The position numbers and the translations under genes are program-made. A stretch of DNA of 64,000 nucleotides. Source: Trissonchulus latispiculum (lineage: Eukaryota; Nematoda; Enoplea; Enoplida; Ironidae). Of the stretch, positions 42,768-52,879 are shown piece after piece. Under the pieces are notes generated by a model. The model was not told where the DNA came from. It saw nothing but the letters and a program-made list of their open reading frames with translations, and searched no databases. The first letter of the stretch is position 1; each line of letters opens with the position of its first letter. The stretch lies in NCBI GenBank assembly GCA_030248195.1, contig JASAND010013380.1, positions 1 through 64,000 on the forward strand, read 5' to 3'.

Positions 42768-44196
42768 CATAGGTTCAATTGACACCGATAGTTCCATTGT
42801 ACCAGTTTGGAAGATTTTCGGCGCAAAGATTTGCGATTTTTTTCGAAAATTTGGCTTAATTATGACAAAATGATGACCTAAATGTGCCTTATTTGCATTT
42901 CAACATGTATATTGGTGTCCTTAGCAATCAGTGTTATGCATGAAAAAGAAAGATGAAAGAAAGAAAAAAGCGCTGTCAAATTGTTTTCTGTGCTCCAATC
43001 AGGACCCTGAGACCTCCGTTTCACAAAGTGGTGATTCTTTAAATGTTCAAAATGTCATATTTTATATCAATCAAAATCTCTCAATACCTGCACGAATTCT
43101 TCTCATAAAACCATGGTTCAGAAATACTTCTATTTTCAGTTAAGCCCATACATGTGCTTGGTGGGATTTTCGCCCCCCCCCCAGACTTGGAGCTCACCCC
43201 CCCCCCAGAGGGGTCCTTCACCCCCCCCCCCCAGAATCCGGATTTTTTCCGGTTTTTTGGAAAAAAACCGGTAAATCCGGTTTTCCAGCGGCCTTCGGCC
43301 GCCGGCTCAAACCCCCCCCCCCCCTCGAATTTCCCCTCCTGCACATGTGTAATGGTGAGAGCTAGGGACTTTAACCTCTGACTCACGCACCACTACAAGT
43401 AGGACTGGGCGCAATGGACGCTGACCTTCTGCTGCGGGTGGAGATCTTTAGTCCAGGCGGCTCACGAACCCACCGACTTGCCTCGCCAAGGGGGAGGGAT
43501 AATTTTTTGGGGGACACCAACGAGGCGCCTAGTGAAAATCGGGGGAGACGCGCACGCAAAAATCGGACTCAGATCACGGCGAAATTCCGGGCTAATCCCA
43601 GAATTCTACCTAGCTACTTAAAAATACCAAGGTTAGTTAAATACAAATTAATACACATTAATTAAACCAATAAACAACAACTGGCCACTTTAATTTAAGG
43701 GAAAAGACAAGGGTACAACAGAGAAAACCCGCCTGGGCTACCCAGAGCGGGGAAGTTATAGAGAGCTGGGCTACGCTGCTGAGAATAACAATACAAGGTT
43801 TACAGAGAAGTGGGGGTGACAACAAATTGAGGGGACACCAGCAATTAATAGGGAAGGGGAGGAAACAACAATATCGGGGGAGAAGGGTTGGCTAGCGAGA
43901 ACAGACCCAAAGGGACGGGGGAAATCCCGTGGCAAAGGAGGGGAAGGGGAGGGAGGAGTTAGGAGTTAATAAAGAGAAAACGAAAAAGTTATTAAAATTT
44001 AAATGGGGAATTGGAAGGGTTAAGTTCAAAGAAATTTTGAAATAAGAATGAAATAGAAAAGACTTACGAAAGCACGGGCAAGAAAAGCACTAAGAAAGGG
44101 TCCCCCACGAATAACAGACCGTTCCGCTCCAGAGAGAACTCCGAACTGCCGTAAACAAGACTGCGTCAGCATCACCCTAAGACAAACTGGACAAAA
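42768..44196. other. Intron 2 stretch with C-rich clusters
   Basis: Four C runs of 9-12 bp with phrases such as AGACTTGGAGCTCACC lie at 43,170-43,325. Inside is a short inverted pair (AATCCGG...CCGGATT type, AAAAACCGGTAAATCCGG). The stretch 43,400-44,190 is purine-rich on the plus strand (AAGGGGAGGAAAC phrases) and could be part of an unrecognised element. No domain-bearing ORF. Confidence 0.4.
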
Positions 44197-46690
44197 CCCA
44201 TCTTTACCTATGGGCGTCTTCAGGCTGGTATCCCTTAAGAGGGCTGTTGGGATAAGAGGCGGTCGGGGATTTGATCCGGGACCGTACGCGCCACACCGGT
44301 GTAACATTATCACTATACTACTAGTTTTTTAGACAATTTTTACTTAGTTGGAACTTATACTAATTGCATTCCCCCAGTTTTTAATTGCACTTAGTGTGTA
44401 CACTGTTACAATGTACTTGTAATGTGTGTACCCTGTATGAAATAATTTGGAACACTCCAAAAAGGAAACTGTGATTGAGATTGCAGGAACGTGATGAGTG
44501 TGTGAATTTGGAATTCCAAGAGAATTTAAGTCAAAGAATGTTTATTCTAACATAATTTATTTTATACGATTTCAAAATATTGCAATTAACCATAAAATCA
44601 AAACTGACCGTATCAAATAATTCACCCCCCCAAACCCCCCAAACCAACCTCTGGCTTTCCTGATCCTTTCCGATGGAGCTGAAGTCCTATTGAATGAGAG
44701 ATGAATCGAAAATATGACCGACCTTTCAGAAAACCCCTTCTCTTTTATAGTGCAAATGTAATTGCATATTGTACGAAAGATTGCTTTTTGGATAACTAAT
44801 TTTGGAAGCCAAAGATTCTACACAGAAGAAACTTAGCTAAATTCGAAAGCCAGACAGTTTACACATAACCTACAAAACATTCACTTGTTGTAAACAATTT
44901 AACAGAATTCTGATGCGCCGCTGCGCATATTCCCACACCTGTTATTACACTAAGGCTGTGTATTAGACTTTCCTTTGATGTTGCCACCTACGTTAGAGTC
45001 CAAGTTCTGACAGCCAGATGTCACTTATATCAATGCTTGGTTGACTATAAGCTCGTGTTCCCCGCTTTTTCATTTCTATCGTCTCCTTAATTTCTCTCTT
45101 TCTTAGGTTTCTTTCCTTAGCCAGCACTTTAACTTCTGCCAGTTTGGTCCGTGGTCATTTGACCAGCAATGTTCTGCTATTCCACTTTTGTATACTTCAC
45201 CCTTCTCACATGCTTTCTTGTGTTCTTTCAGTCTTTGACTCAGAGGTTTGCTTGTTTGACCAATGTAGACTTTGTTACAGTCGCTGCAAGGCACCTCGTA
45301 CACACAATTTTTGACCTCGGATCCGTTTGGTCCCTGTTTGGACAATCGTGATCTCAATGTGTCGCGACTGGTGAACACTAGCTCTACACCATAGGAGCTA
45401 CATATTCTCTTCAGTTTGTCGGTGCGTAAGGGACAACCGTTAGTTTCTCTGCTTTCTCTTCTGGCCTGGGCCTGGTTCTTCGAGCAGACATTGCTTCCCT
45501 TATTACTTTAGCAGAGTAGCCGTTTTCTTGGAATGCTTTCCTTAGAATGCTCTCGTCTTTTCTTTTCAACCGCTGTTCTTGGCATACGGCTGTAGCTCTA
45601 CTGTGGAGGCATCTTATTATTCCACTTTTCACACACTTCGGATGGTTTGATTCGTAGTGTAGATATCTGCTTGTGTGTGTCTTTTTCCTATACACTGATG
45701 TCTGGATACCTCCATTAGTCTTTGTTATTTCGACATCCGTGAACGCCAACTTGTTATTATCCTCTAGTTCAGTTGTTAGCTTGACTGCTTGGTCTTGCCT
45801 GTTTGGATGATCTTTGAAATTTCCCAGTTCTTCCAGACCATGTTTCCATACACAGAGGATATCGTCTACATAGCGCAACCACAGGCTAGGTTTCTTAGCT
45901 GCTGAGGCCATGGCTAACGTTTCGAAGTTCTCCATGTAGAGGTTACACAGTGCAGGAGATAGTGGGGATCCCATGGCAAGTCCGCTTGTCTGTTTGAACC
46001 ATTCACAATTGAAGGTGAAGTAGGTGGATTTCACGCAGAATGTGGTCAATTCCATTATAGTGTCTATGCTGAGATCTGTTCTTTCTAGGAGGCTGATGTC
46101 ACTCTCCCGTTTTCGCTTCAATATGTCCAGGGCTGGTGCTGGTGGTACGCTTGTGAACAGGCTCCTACATCGAAGCTTACCAGATGATAGTTCCCAGCGG
46201 GTTCGCATCCTTAAGTTTCTGAGTCAAGTCTGTAGTGTTCCGAACTTTGGAGGCGATGTTATCCTGGAGTGGGCTGATGATCTTGACCAGGAACTTCGCC
46301 AGTGGATGGGTTGCAGAACCAATACAGCTGACTATTGGGCGCATGGGTACTTCCGGTTTGTGGACCTTCGGTAACCCGTATAGATGTGGTGGCTTCGTGT
46401 GCAGAGGCGCTAGTCTCAGATTTAGATCACTGCTTCGGACCATTGATCGTAGTTGTCTCTCTATAGTTGAAGTTGGATCCTTAGTTAGTTGTTCGAATTT
46501 GGATCCGTCAGCTATGATTTGTGCCATTTTCTCGGTGTACTCGGTTTTGTTGAGTACCACTGTGGCATTTCCTTAATCTGCCGGCAGTACAATGACGCTG
46601 TTCTCTGTTGCCAAGGTTTTTAGAGCCTTTCTTTGCTGCGCTGTCATGTTGGCTTCGGTTCCTTCATTTTTCTGAGGGCTTCCTTAGAAA
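44197..46690 (-). mobile_element. Penelope-like element, copy 2, cut by the minisatellite
   Basis: Shares the 3' region and coding region with copy 1 but keeps the 433 bp missing there. Its 5' end stops at GGGCTTCCTTA (46,686), exactly where the 21-bp minisatellite begins, so the leader seen in copy 1 is absent. Same strand as copy 1; the copia element lies between them. Confidence 0.82.
45003..46680 (-). pseudogene. Penelope-like RT plus GIY-YIG endonuclease, copy 2
   Basis: Minus strand. RT start near 46,620; HLYGLPKVHKPEVPMRPIV; ATHPLAKFLVKIISPLQ; then in shifted frame SLFTSVPPAPALDIL and the palm block WFKQTSGLAMGSPLSPALC with NLYMENFE; YVDDILCVWKHG; then GIY-YIG CVYEVPCSDCNKVYIGQTS. Frame changes near 46,190, 45,400 and 45,150, plus a stop replacing a codon near 46,575, make it inactive. 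More complete in the palm than copy 1, and useful for reading that copy's deletion. Confidence 0.85.
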
Positions 46691-46691
46691 A

Positions 46692-49040
46692 TTAGTCTAC
46701 CAGACCTCTGTCGTAGTCTACCAGCCCTCTGTCGTAGTCTACCAGCACTCTGTCGTAGTCTACCAGCCTTCTGTCGCAGTCTACCAGCCCTCTGTCGTAG
46801 TCTACCAGCCCTCTGTCGTAGTCTGCCAGCCCTCTGTCGTAGTCTACCAGCCCTCTGTCGTAGTCTACCAGCCCTCTGTCGTAGTCCACCAGCCCTCTGT
46901 CGTAGTCTACCAGCCCTCTGTCGTAGTCTACCAGCCCTCTGTCGTAGTCTACCAGCCCTCTGTCGTAGTCTACCAGCCCTCTGTCGTAGTCTACCAGCCC
47001 TCTGTCGTAGTCTACCAGCCCTCTGTCGTAGTCTACCAGCCCTCTGTCGTAGTCTACCAGCCCTCTGTCGTAGTCTACCAGCCCTCTGTCGTAGTCTACC
47101 AGCCCTCTGTCGTAGTCTACCAGCCCTCTGTCGTAGTCTACCAGCCCTCTGTCGTAGTCTACCAGCCCTCTGTCGTAGTCTACCAGCCCTCTGTCGTAGT
47201 CCACCAGCCCTCTGTCGTAGTCCACCAGCCCTCTGTCGTAGTCTACCAGCCCTCTGTCGTAGTCTACCAGCCCTCTGTCGTAGTCTACCAGCCCTCTGTC
47301 GTAGTCTACCAGCCCTCTGTCGTAGTCCACCAGCCCTCTGTCGTAGTCCACCAGCCCTCTGTCGTAGTCTACCAGCAATCTGTCGTAGTCTACCAGCCCT
47401 CTGTCGTAGTCTACCAGCCCTCTGTCGTAGTCTACCAGCCCTCTGTCGTAGTCTACCAGCCCTCTGTCGTAGTCTACCAGCCCTCTGTCGTAGTCCACCA
47501 GCCCTCTGTCGTAGTCCACCAGCCCTCTGTCGTAGTCTACCAGCCCTCTGTCGTAGTCTACCAGCCCTCTGTCGTAGTCTACCAGCCCTCTGTCGTAGTC
47601 TACCAGCCCTCTGTCGTAGTCCACCAGCCCTCTGTCGTAGTCCACCAGCCCTCTGTCGTAGTCTACCAGCCCTCTGTCGTAGTCTACCAGCCCTCTGTCG
47701 TAGTCTACCAGCCCTCTGTCGTAGTCTACCAGCCCTCTGTCGTAGTCCACCAGCCCTCTGTCGTAGTCCACCAGCCCTCTGTCGTAGTCTACCAGCAATC
47801 TGTCGTAGTCTACCAGCAATCTGTCGTAGTCTAACCAGCCCTCTGTCGTAGTCTACCAGCAATCTGTCGTAGTCTACCAGCAATCTGTCGTAGTCTACCA
47901 GCCCTCTGTCGTAGTCTACCAGCCCTCTGTCGTAGTCTACCAGCCCTCTGTCGTAGTCTACCAGCCCTCTGTCGTAGTCTACCAGCCCTCTGTCGTAGTC
48001 TACCAGCCCTCTGTCGTAGTCTACCAGCCCTCTGTCGTAGTCTACCAGCCCTCTGTCGTAGTCTACCAGCCCTCTGTCGTAGTCTACCAGCCCTCTGTCG
48101 TAGGCTACCAGCCCTCTGTCGTAGTCTACCAGCCCTCTGTCGTAGTCTACCAGCCCTCTGTCGTAGTCTGCCAGCCCTCTGTCGTAGTCTACCAGCCCTC
48201 TGTCGTAGTCTACCAGCCCTCTGTCGTAGTCCACCAGCCCTCTGTCGTAGTCTACCAGCCCTCTGTCGTAGTCTACCAGCCCTCTGTCGTAGTCTACCAG
48301 CCCTCTGTCGTAGTCTACCAGCCCTCTGTCGTAGTCTACCAGCCCTCTGTCGTAGTCTACCAACCCTCTGTCGTAGTCTACCAGCCCTCTGTCGTAGTCC
48401 ACCAGCCCTCTGTCGTAGTCTACCAGCCCTCTGTCGTAGTCTGCCAGCCCTCTGTCGTAGTCTACCAGCCCTCTGTCGTAGGCTACCAGCCCTCTGTCGT
48501 AGTCTACCAGCCCTCTGTCGTAGTCTACCAGCCCTCTGTCGTAGTCTACCAGCCCTCTGTCGTAGTCTACCAGCCCTCTGTCGTAGTCTACCAGCCCTCT
48601 GTCGTAGTCTACCAGCCCTCTGTCGTAGTCTACCAGCCCTCTGTCGTAGTCTACCAACCCTCTGTCGTAGTCTACCAGCCCTCTGTCGTAGTCTACCAGC
48701 CCTCTGTCGTAGTCTACCAGCCCTCTGTCGTAGTCTAACAGCCCTCTGTCGTAGTCTACCAGCCCTCTGTCGTAGTCTACCAACCCTCTGTCGTAGTCTA
48801 CCAGCCCTCTGTCGTAGTCTACCAACCCTCTGTCGTAGTCTACCAGCCCTCTGTCGTAGTCTACCAGCCCTCTGTCGTAGTCTACCAGCCCTCTGTCGTA
48901 GTCTAACAGCCCTCTGTCGGTCTACCAGCCCTCTGTCGTAGACTACCAGCCCTCTGTCGTAGTCTACCAACCCTCTGTCGTAGTCTACCAGCCCTCTGTC
49001 GTAGTCTACCAGCCCTCTGCCGTAGTCTACCAACCCTCTG
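46692..49040. repeat. 21-bp minisatellite, about 112 units, with higher-order structure
   Basis: The unit contains CCCTCTGTCGTAGTC and TACCAG. Because 21 is divisible by three and the unit lacks stops in several frames, long ORFs appear on both strands (VYQPSVV, LVDYDRG and GRLRQRA repeats); I treat none as genes. Variant units (TCCACCAG pairs at 47,201/47,222, 47,327/47,348, 47,495/47,516, 47,621/47,642, 47,747/47,768, and CAATCTG units at 47,371 and 47,791) show a 126-bp and a 420-bp higher-order period. A one-base insertion at about 47,834 and a three-base loss near 48,918 shift the register. Confidence 0.95.
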
Positions 49041-49310
49041 CTGCGCAGCAGGTTTACAATTTACCTAAATGTCCGTCCAGCGAAAAAACTGAACTTTTTG
49101 CAGAAAATATTGCTTGTTAGTGCTTTAATTTCGTACTGTTGGCTCCCTTGGTACATTTGTCTACTTCTTCTTTCCTTTCTGCCAGGCAAAATCAGCACTC
49201 TTTGATTCGGCCATGGTTACACTTTTGTTCTCCCTTGATTCAATCTTTATGCGATCCCTTATGCAAATTATCTATTTATCTAAATTGGCTATTACATATT
49301 GAATAGCTTG
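49041..49310. other. Intron 2 tail
   Basis: No feature recognised; it ends in the acceptor TTTTCAG at 49,311-49,317. Confidence 0.5.
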
Positions 49311-49317
49311 TTTTCAG

Positions 49318-49822
49318 GTTTGCGCCTGTTAATCAAACAGCCGAATGAACTTTACTTTCAAGGAGGCATGCCGCACAATGAAGGATTTATACTGGGGCTG
49401 TTGAATCACTTTGGCGACATGAGCACTGTCTATCATGCTTTGCACAACTGCTTCAATTTGTTTGAACTGAACAATATCAACTACCAAAGACTGAATACCA
49501 GGAAGAAGCCATGCACTCGAAGCCGACAGATTGGTTATCGGGAATGTATGATTGAGTGCGCCATGAGCGGTTTGGCGAAACAGGCGAGGGATCAGGGACT
49601 AAACTGCACCTGTTTTCCCTATCTGTCGATAAACTTTACAAGAAAGCATCCGTACGACGGACCTGAAAGACTCTGCTCTGTCATGGAAGGGGTAACCTGC
49701 TATACATTAACCTATCTGCATATAGACCAAGACATTAAAAGAAGAATGTCGACGACCTGTGAACCGTTGTGTCCGTTGCGATGTGATGACCATGAATTCA
49801 CAGTCAGTCAATCGGCGTCCAC
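49318..49822 (+). CDS. DEG/ENaC-type channel subunit, exon 3 (cysteine-rich ectodomain)
   Basis: 505 bp, joined in phase 1 to exon 2 (G + GT = Gly, giving the conserved G-L-R-L). It includes LRLLIKQPNELYF and the 'GF' segment HNEGFILGLLNHFG. Next comes the thumb cysteine cluster: C-T-R-S-R, IGYRECMIECAM, LNCTCFPYL, RLCSVMEGVTC and TTCEPLCPLRCDDHEFTVS. The last equals the family's 'C.C.PpC....Y..~.S'. All expected disulfide partners appear present, so the exon looks under constraint. It ends at AC|GTAAGC, phase 2. Confidence 0.9.
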
Positions 49823-50221
49823 GTAAGCTGAACTGCCGTTCAGTACCTATGTTGTAAAATTTCTCCATAAACTTACATGTTCTCCTTAGAATTGGTGAAA
49901 ATCACCTTCACTGTCTTGTAAAAGAGCAAAGTTTGCATAAGTTTGCAAAGTTCGGCAGACCTTCGTTAACCTAAGCCGGATAATGTTACTAAGAAGGTAA
50001 CGTATAAACAAATATGCGAAACGTCGAGATTCACGTTTGAACATTTCTCATTGAACGAAGACGAGAAAACACGCTTAGCATTTCTGTATTCACTTTTGCT
50101 CAAAAACCGCATTTGATACCGAAATTTTAATGTAATTTGTGACACTACATGCTTTTTAAACGTTCAGAATGAGTCGATTTGTGTGGATGTGTTGCGGCCG
50201 TCACGTTGTATCTTAATTTAG

Positions 50222-50396
50222 GCTCTCTCTCCAGCGATATCTGGCCTACGAAGAGCAGCGGAAAATAAAATCAGTGTCTGATTTGACTATGATTCATGTT
50301 CAGTATCGCAGATTAGCGACCGAGTCCTATACTGAGGTCTTACACTACGATTCTGGAAGAGTGGTTGCTGCAGTTGGTGGAATCATGTGTGTTTGG
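50222..50396 (+). CDS. DEG/ENaC-type channel subunit, exon 4 (pre-TM2)
   Basis: 175 bp, joined in phase 2 (AC + G = Thr). It encodes LAYEEQRKIKSVSDLTM, then IHVQYRRLATESYTEVLHYD and VVAAVGGIMCVW, matching the family's 'i.vyy..l....y.e...Y....ll..iGG..GLw'. It ends in phase 0 at TGG|GTAATG, right before the pore/TM2 segment. The four exons total 1,317 bp (439 codons). The TM2 exon and C-terminus were not found between here and the window end: either it lies far downstream beyond the Polinton region, or the gene is truncated. Confidence 0.85.
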
Positions 50397-50402
50397 GTAA
50401 TG

Positions 50403-50560
50403 AAAAACTGCTTTGACCGCACTTTCGGATAGCCTAATTTTGGATAGTCTGAAGAAATTTTCGGATAGCCAAACAAGGTCAAAGTGAATTGCTCTCTGAA
50501 TCTCCCAGCTTATTTTAGGATAGTCTTATTTCGGATAGCCGAACGCACAATTTAAGCTGC
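50403..50560. repeat. Short direct repeats of TTTCGGATAGCC
   Basis: The phrase TTCGGATAGCC occurs three times, with TTGGATAGTC and TAGGATAGTC variants, within 140 bp just after the exon 4 donor. The AAACTGCTTTGACCGCA start and CGAACGCACAATTTAAGCTG end suggest a small MITE, but inverted ends are not clear. Confidence 0.5.
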
Positions 50561-51041
50561 TTTCTTCTCTAGATCTTATGGGGCATTTTGGTGAAATTTG
50601 AAAATGTTTTAAACACATTTTTCTAAAATATTTTAACGTGCCGCTAAAAACTAGGAACTGGGCCTACCAAATTACAGTTCCCTCAATTTCCAAGTTCTTT
50701 GAAAATCTGTGGAGAACACACACTATTAATCTATACGGCAGATTTTGTTCAAACGTGTGATTTCCTTTTCAGTACGAAAATGGATACAAATGATCTCACT
50801 GAGCAGCTGAATTCAGGTCTCTGTAGGGGATTCTGCTGATCGCCATCAAGGGGGCCAGATCCTGGTCCAAACTTAAAAGCGAACATCAAAACTTGCTTTT
50901 TATGCATATTACACGCAGACCTAAAATCTTATTGGAGAAATTTCTGGATGAGACGATAATTGAATGAACGAAAGTTCTAAGACACTAATTTTGTTTTATT
51001 CTTAACTTTGAAGACACGTAACGTCAGACGATCTTAAAATA

Positions 51042-51150
51042 GTGCGGGCCCTTGCGGGCTGAAAATTCTGTATGCCCTGTGCGGACCGAAAACTTGAGTG
51101 GGCTGCGGGGCGGGTGCGGGCCGCAAATTTCGGCCCGCGTCCAACTCTCT
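51042..51150. repeat. hAT-like element 3 terminal fragment
   Basis: GCGGGCC-type words in both orientations, ending GGCCCGCGTCCAACTCT, close to the CGGCCCGCATACAACTCT end of the element at 30.2 kb. Only one end is seen. Confidence 0.55.
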
Positions 51151-52053
51151 TGTATAACCTTGAACGATCAGAATTTAGACACTGCCTCTGCGACTTGTCT
51201 TCACATAAAGGCATGCTTTCTGGATAATACGTAAATGAGGCAGATCAAATTTATTGGACCGTTTCTTGTATCATTAAGATGCTGGCATCACTATGGGTAA
51301 ATTTGACTCTGCATGCTTCAATTCTTTGTGAACGTAGGCGTGACTTTCCGAATCCTGCATTTTGGTGTTCAATAGCATTTTGGAACCTGTCACTGGCTTC
51401 TAGGTGAAAAGAAAACATTTTAGTATTTCTCATTGTTCTCTCCTCAGTATACAGGCAAGAAATTGATTTGGTTGTTATGGCTGGAAAGAGGGATATCAAA
51501 ATGCAAATTTTTGCTTTTACCCTTTTATGCAAACAGCTGCCATTTGGCACAAGTGGTGATTTTTGATATATGTTCGAAAGAGCAGACACCAGCTGTACAA
51601 GTGTACAACAGCGCTCTGATCACGTTATCTATTTTTGGAGTAATAGGTTCACTAGCTGCTAACGAAAATAAAGTCCCTGCTGCCCTTTGCCAGAATGGAA
51701 AATTCGTCAAATTCTGGGCTTTGAGTAGTATAAAAAGGGGCGTTCTGGCGCAGAGGCACAGGAGGCATCGAAGGCACCATTACTGTCTGCGTTACGTCAC
51801 AGTTTGTGTTACATTCTGCTGTGACTACACCCTAGTTAGACCAGTATTATCTAGTTTTGCACATTCTTAACCTACTTATTCTACATTGTTAAAATAGTTT
51901 CCATCCTACTTAAGAGCTGCACACAACCGCTATGGCTGTAGTATTTATTGCGGTTAGTTGTATTGGTGTTCCCAATCTAGGGTATGTACTATTGGAGATG
52001 ACTGTGTTAATTGTTCATCCTGAGTCCTTTCACCTGAGATTTGTCACTTATCT

Positions 52054-52568
52054 GTGCGAGCTCCATATGATCTAAAGCATCTGAATGACAAACAGCTTTC
52101 GACCATCCAGTATGTTACGGAAAATCTGCCTGGAATGGGATTCAAGTCCACATCTTTACAACTGGGAAGAAGCGATGAACCATACCTCCAATTTGTTGAT
52201 GGAATCTCATGTTTCGGAAGTTATCACGAAAGGAACTGCTTGCTCAGTGGAATTTAATAAAGTTTGGACTGACTAAAAGAAACAATTTGGTAAAAGTTAA
52301 GGAAGGTGGTGCCATTGGTCTTTCAAGTTACAATAATGTACCCATCAACGTAGGAAAAGGCTGCTGTCCTGACCATACGTTAAAAGATTTTTTCTTGAAG
52401 AAGAGGTACAAGTTCTACTGTATATTTTATATTTTACCGAATAAACACAGACACCTTAGTGTTGCTTTATTGGTTTACAATATCATAATGACCACAAGCA
52501 TAGACAGTAATCCCATCATCCAAAATGTAACGCTTATCATCAAAAGCCGACAAGGTAATTTTGTTTGA
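52054..52568 (+). other. Unassigned plus-strand open segments in the Polinton-like element
   Basis: Three overlapping short frames (52,054-52,257; 52,085-52,276; 52,209-52,568), the first with a protein-like composition (LNDKQLSTIQYVTENLPGMG). They converge on the PolB gene, as a second gene set does in Polintons, but no known Polinton protein is recognised. Confidence 0.3.
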
Positions 52569-52879
52569 AGTTAAGGAAAAGAGCTGGTGCCTAAAGCTTC
52601 TGATCATGCCCTCTTTTTAGCCACCCCCCCATAAAATGCTGTACATTTTAGCCCGCAACCCATAAAACTCAGATATGGGACTACCATTCGTCTCATCTTT
52701 CATTTTCCCAGTAACTTTTTATTAGTAGTAGAAAACTAAAGATGATCAGAAGGCTAGTCACTGAAATCAAACAAATTGGAATCAACATGCATATCTTTCT
52801 ACACATCTTCACATTCTATTTAATAGCACAAGCTGACAGTGTCAGTAAACAACAATTTACATTTAGAGTCATATTTAGC

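Noticed and set aside
43154..43381. Pro-rich ORFs over the C-run cluster
   Set aside because: Homopolymer-driven composition on both strands, with no homology or splice support.
46608..49033. Long ORFs of 375-713 codons over the minisatellite on both strands
   Set aside because: A 21-bp stop-free unit keeps several frames open at once; three different heptapeptide repeats overlap on the same DNA, with no start context or domain.
51433..51870. Open frame after a TTTCTCTCCTCAG-like acceptor (about 51,430) as the missing TM2 exon of the channel
   Set aside because: Its translation has no pore or TM2 pattern and runs on through the Polinton left-end repeat.
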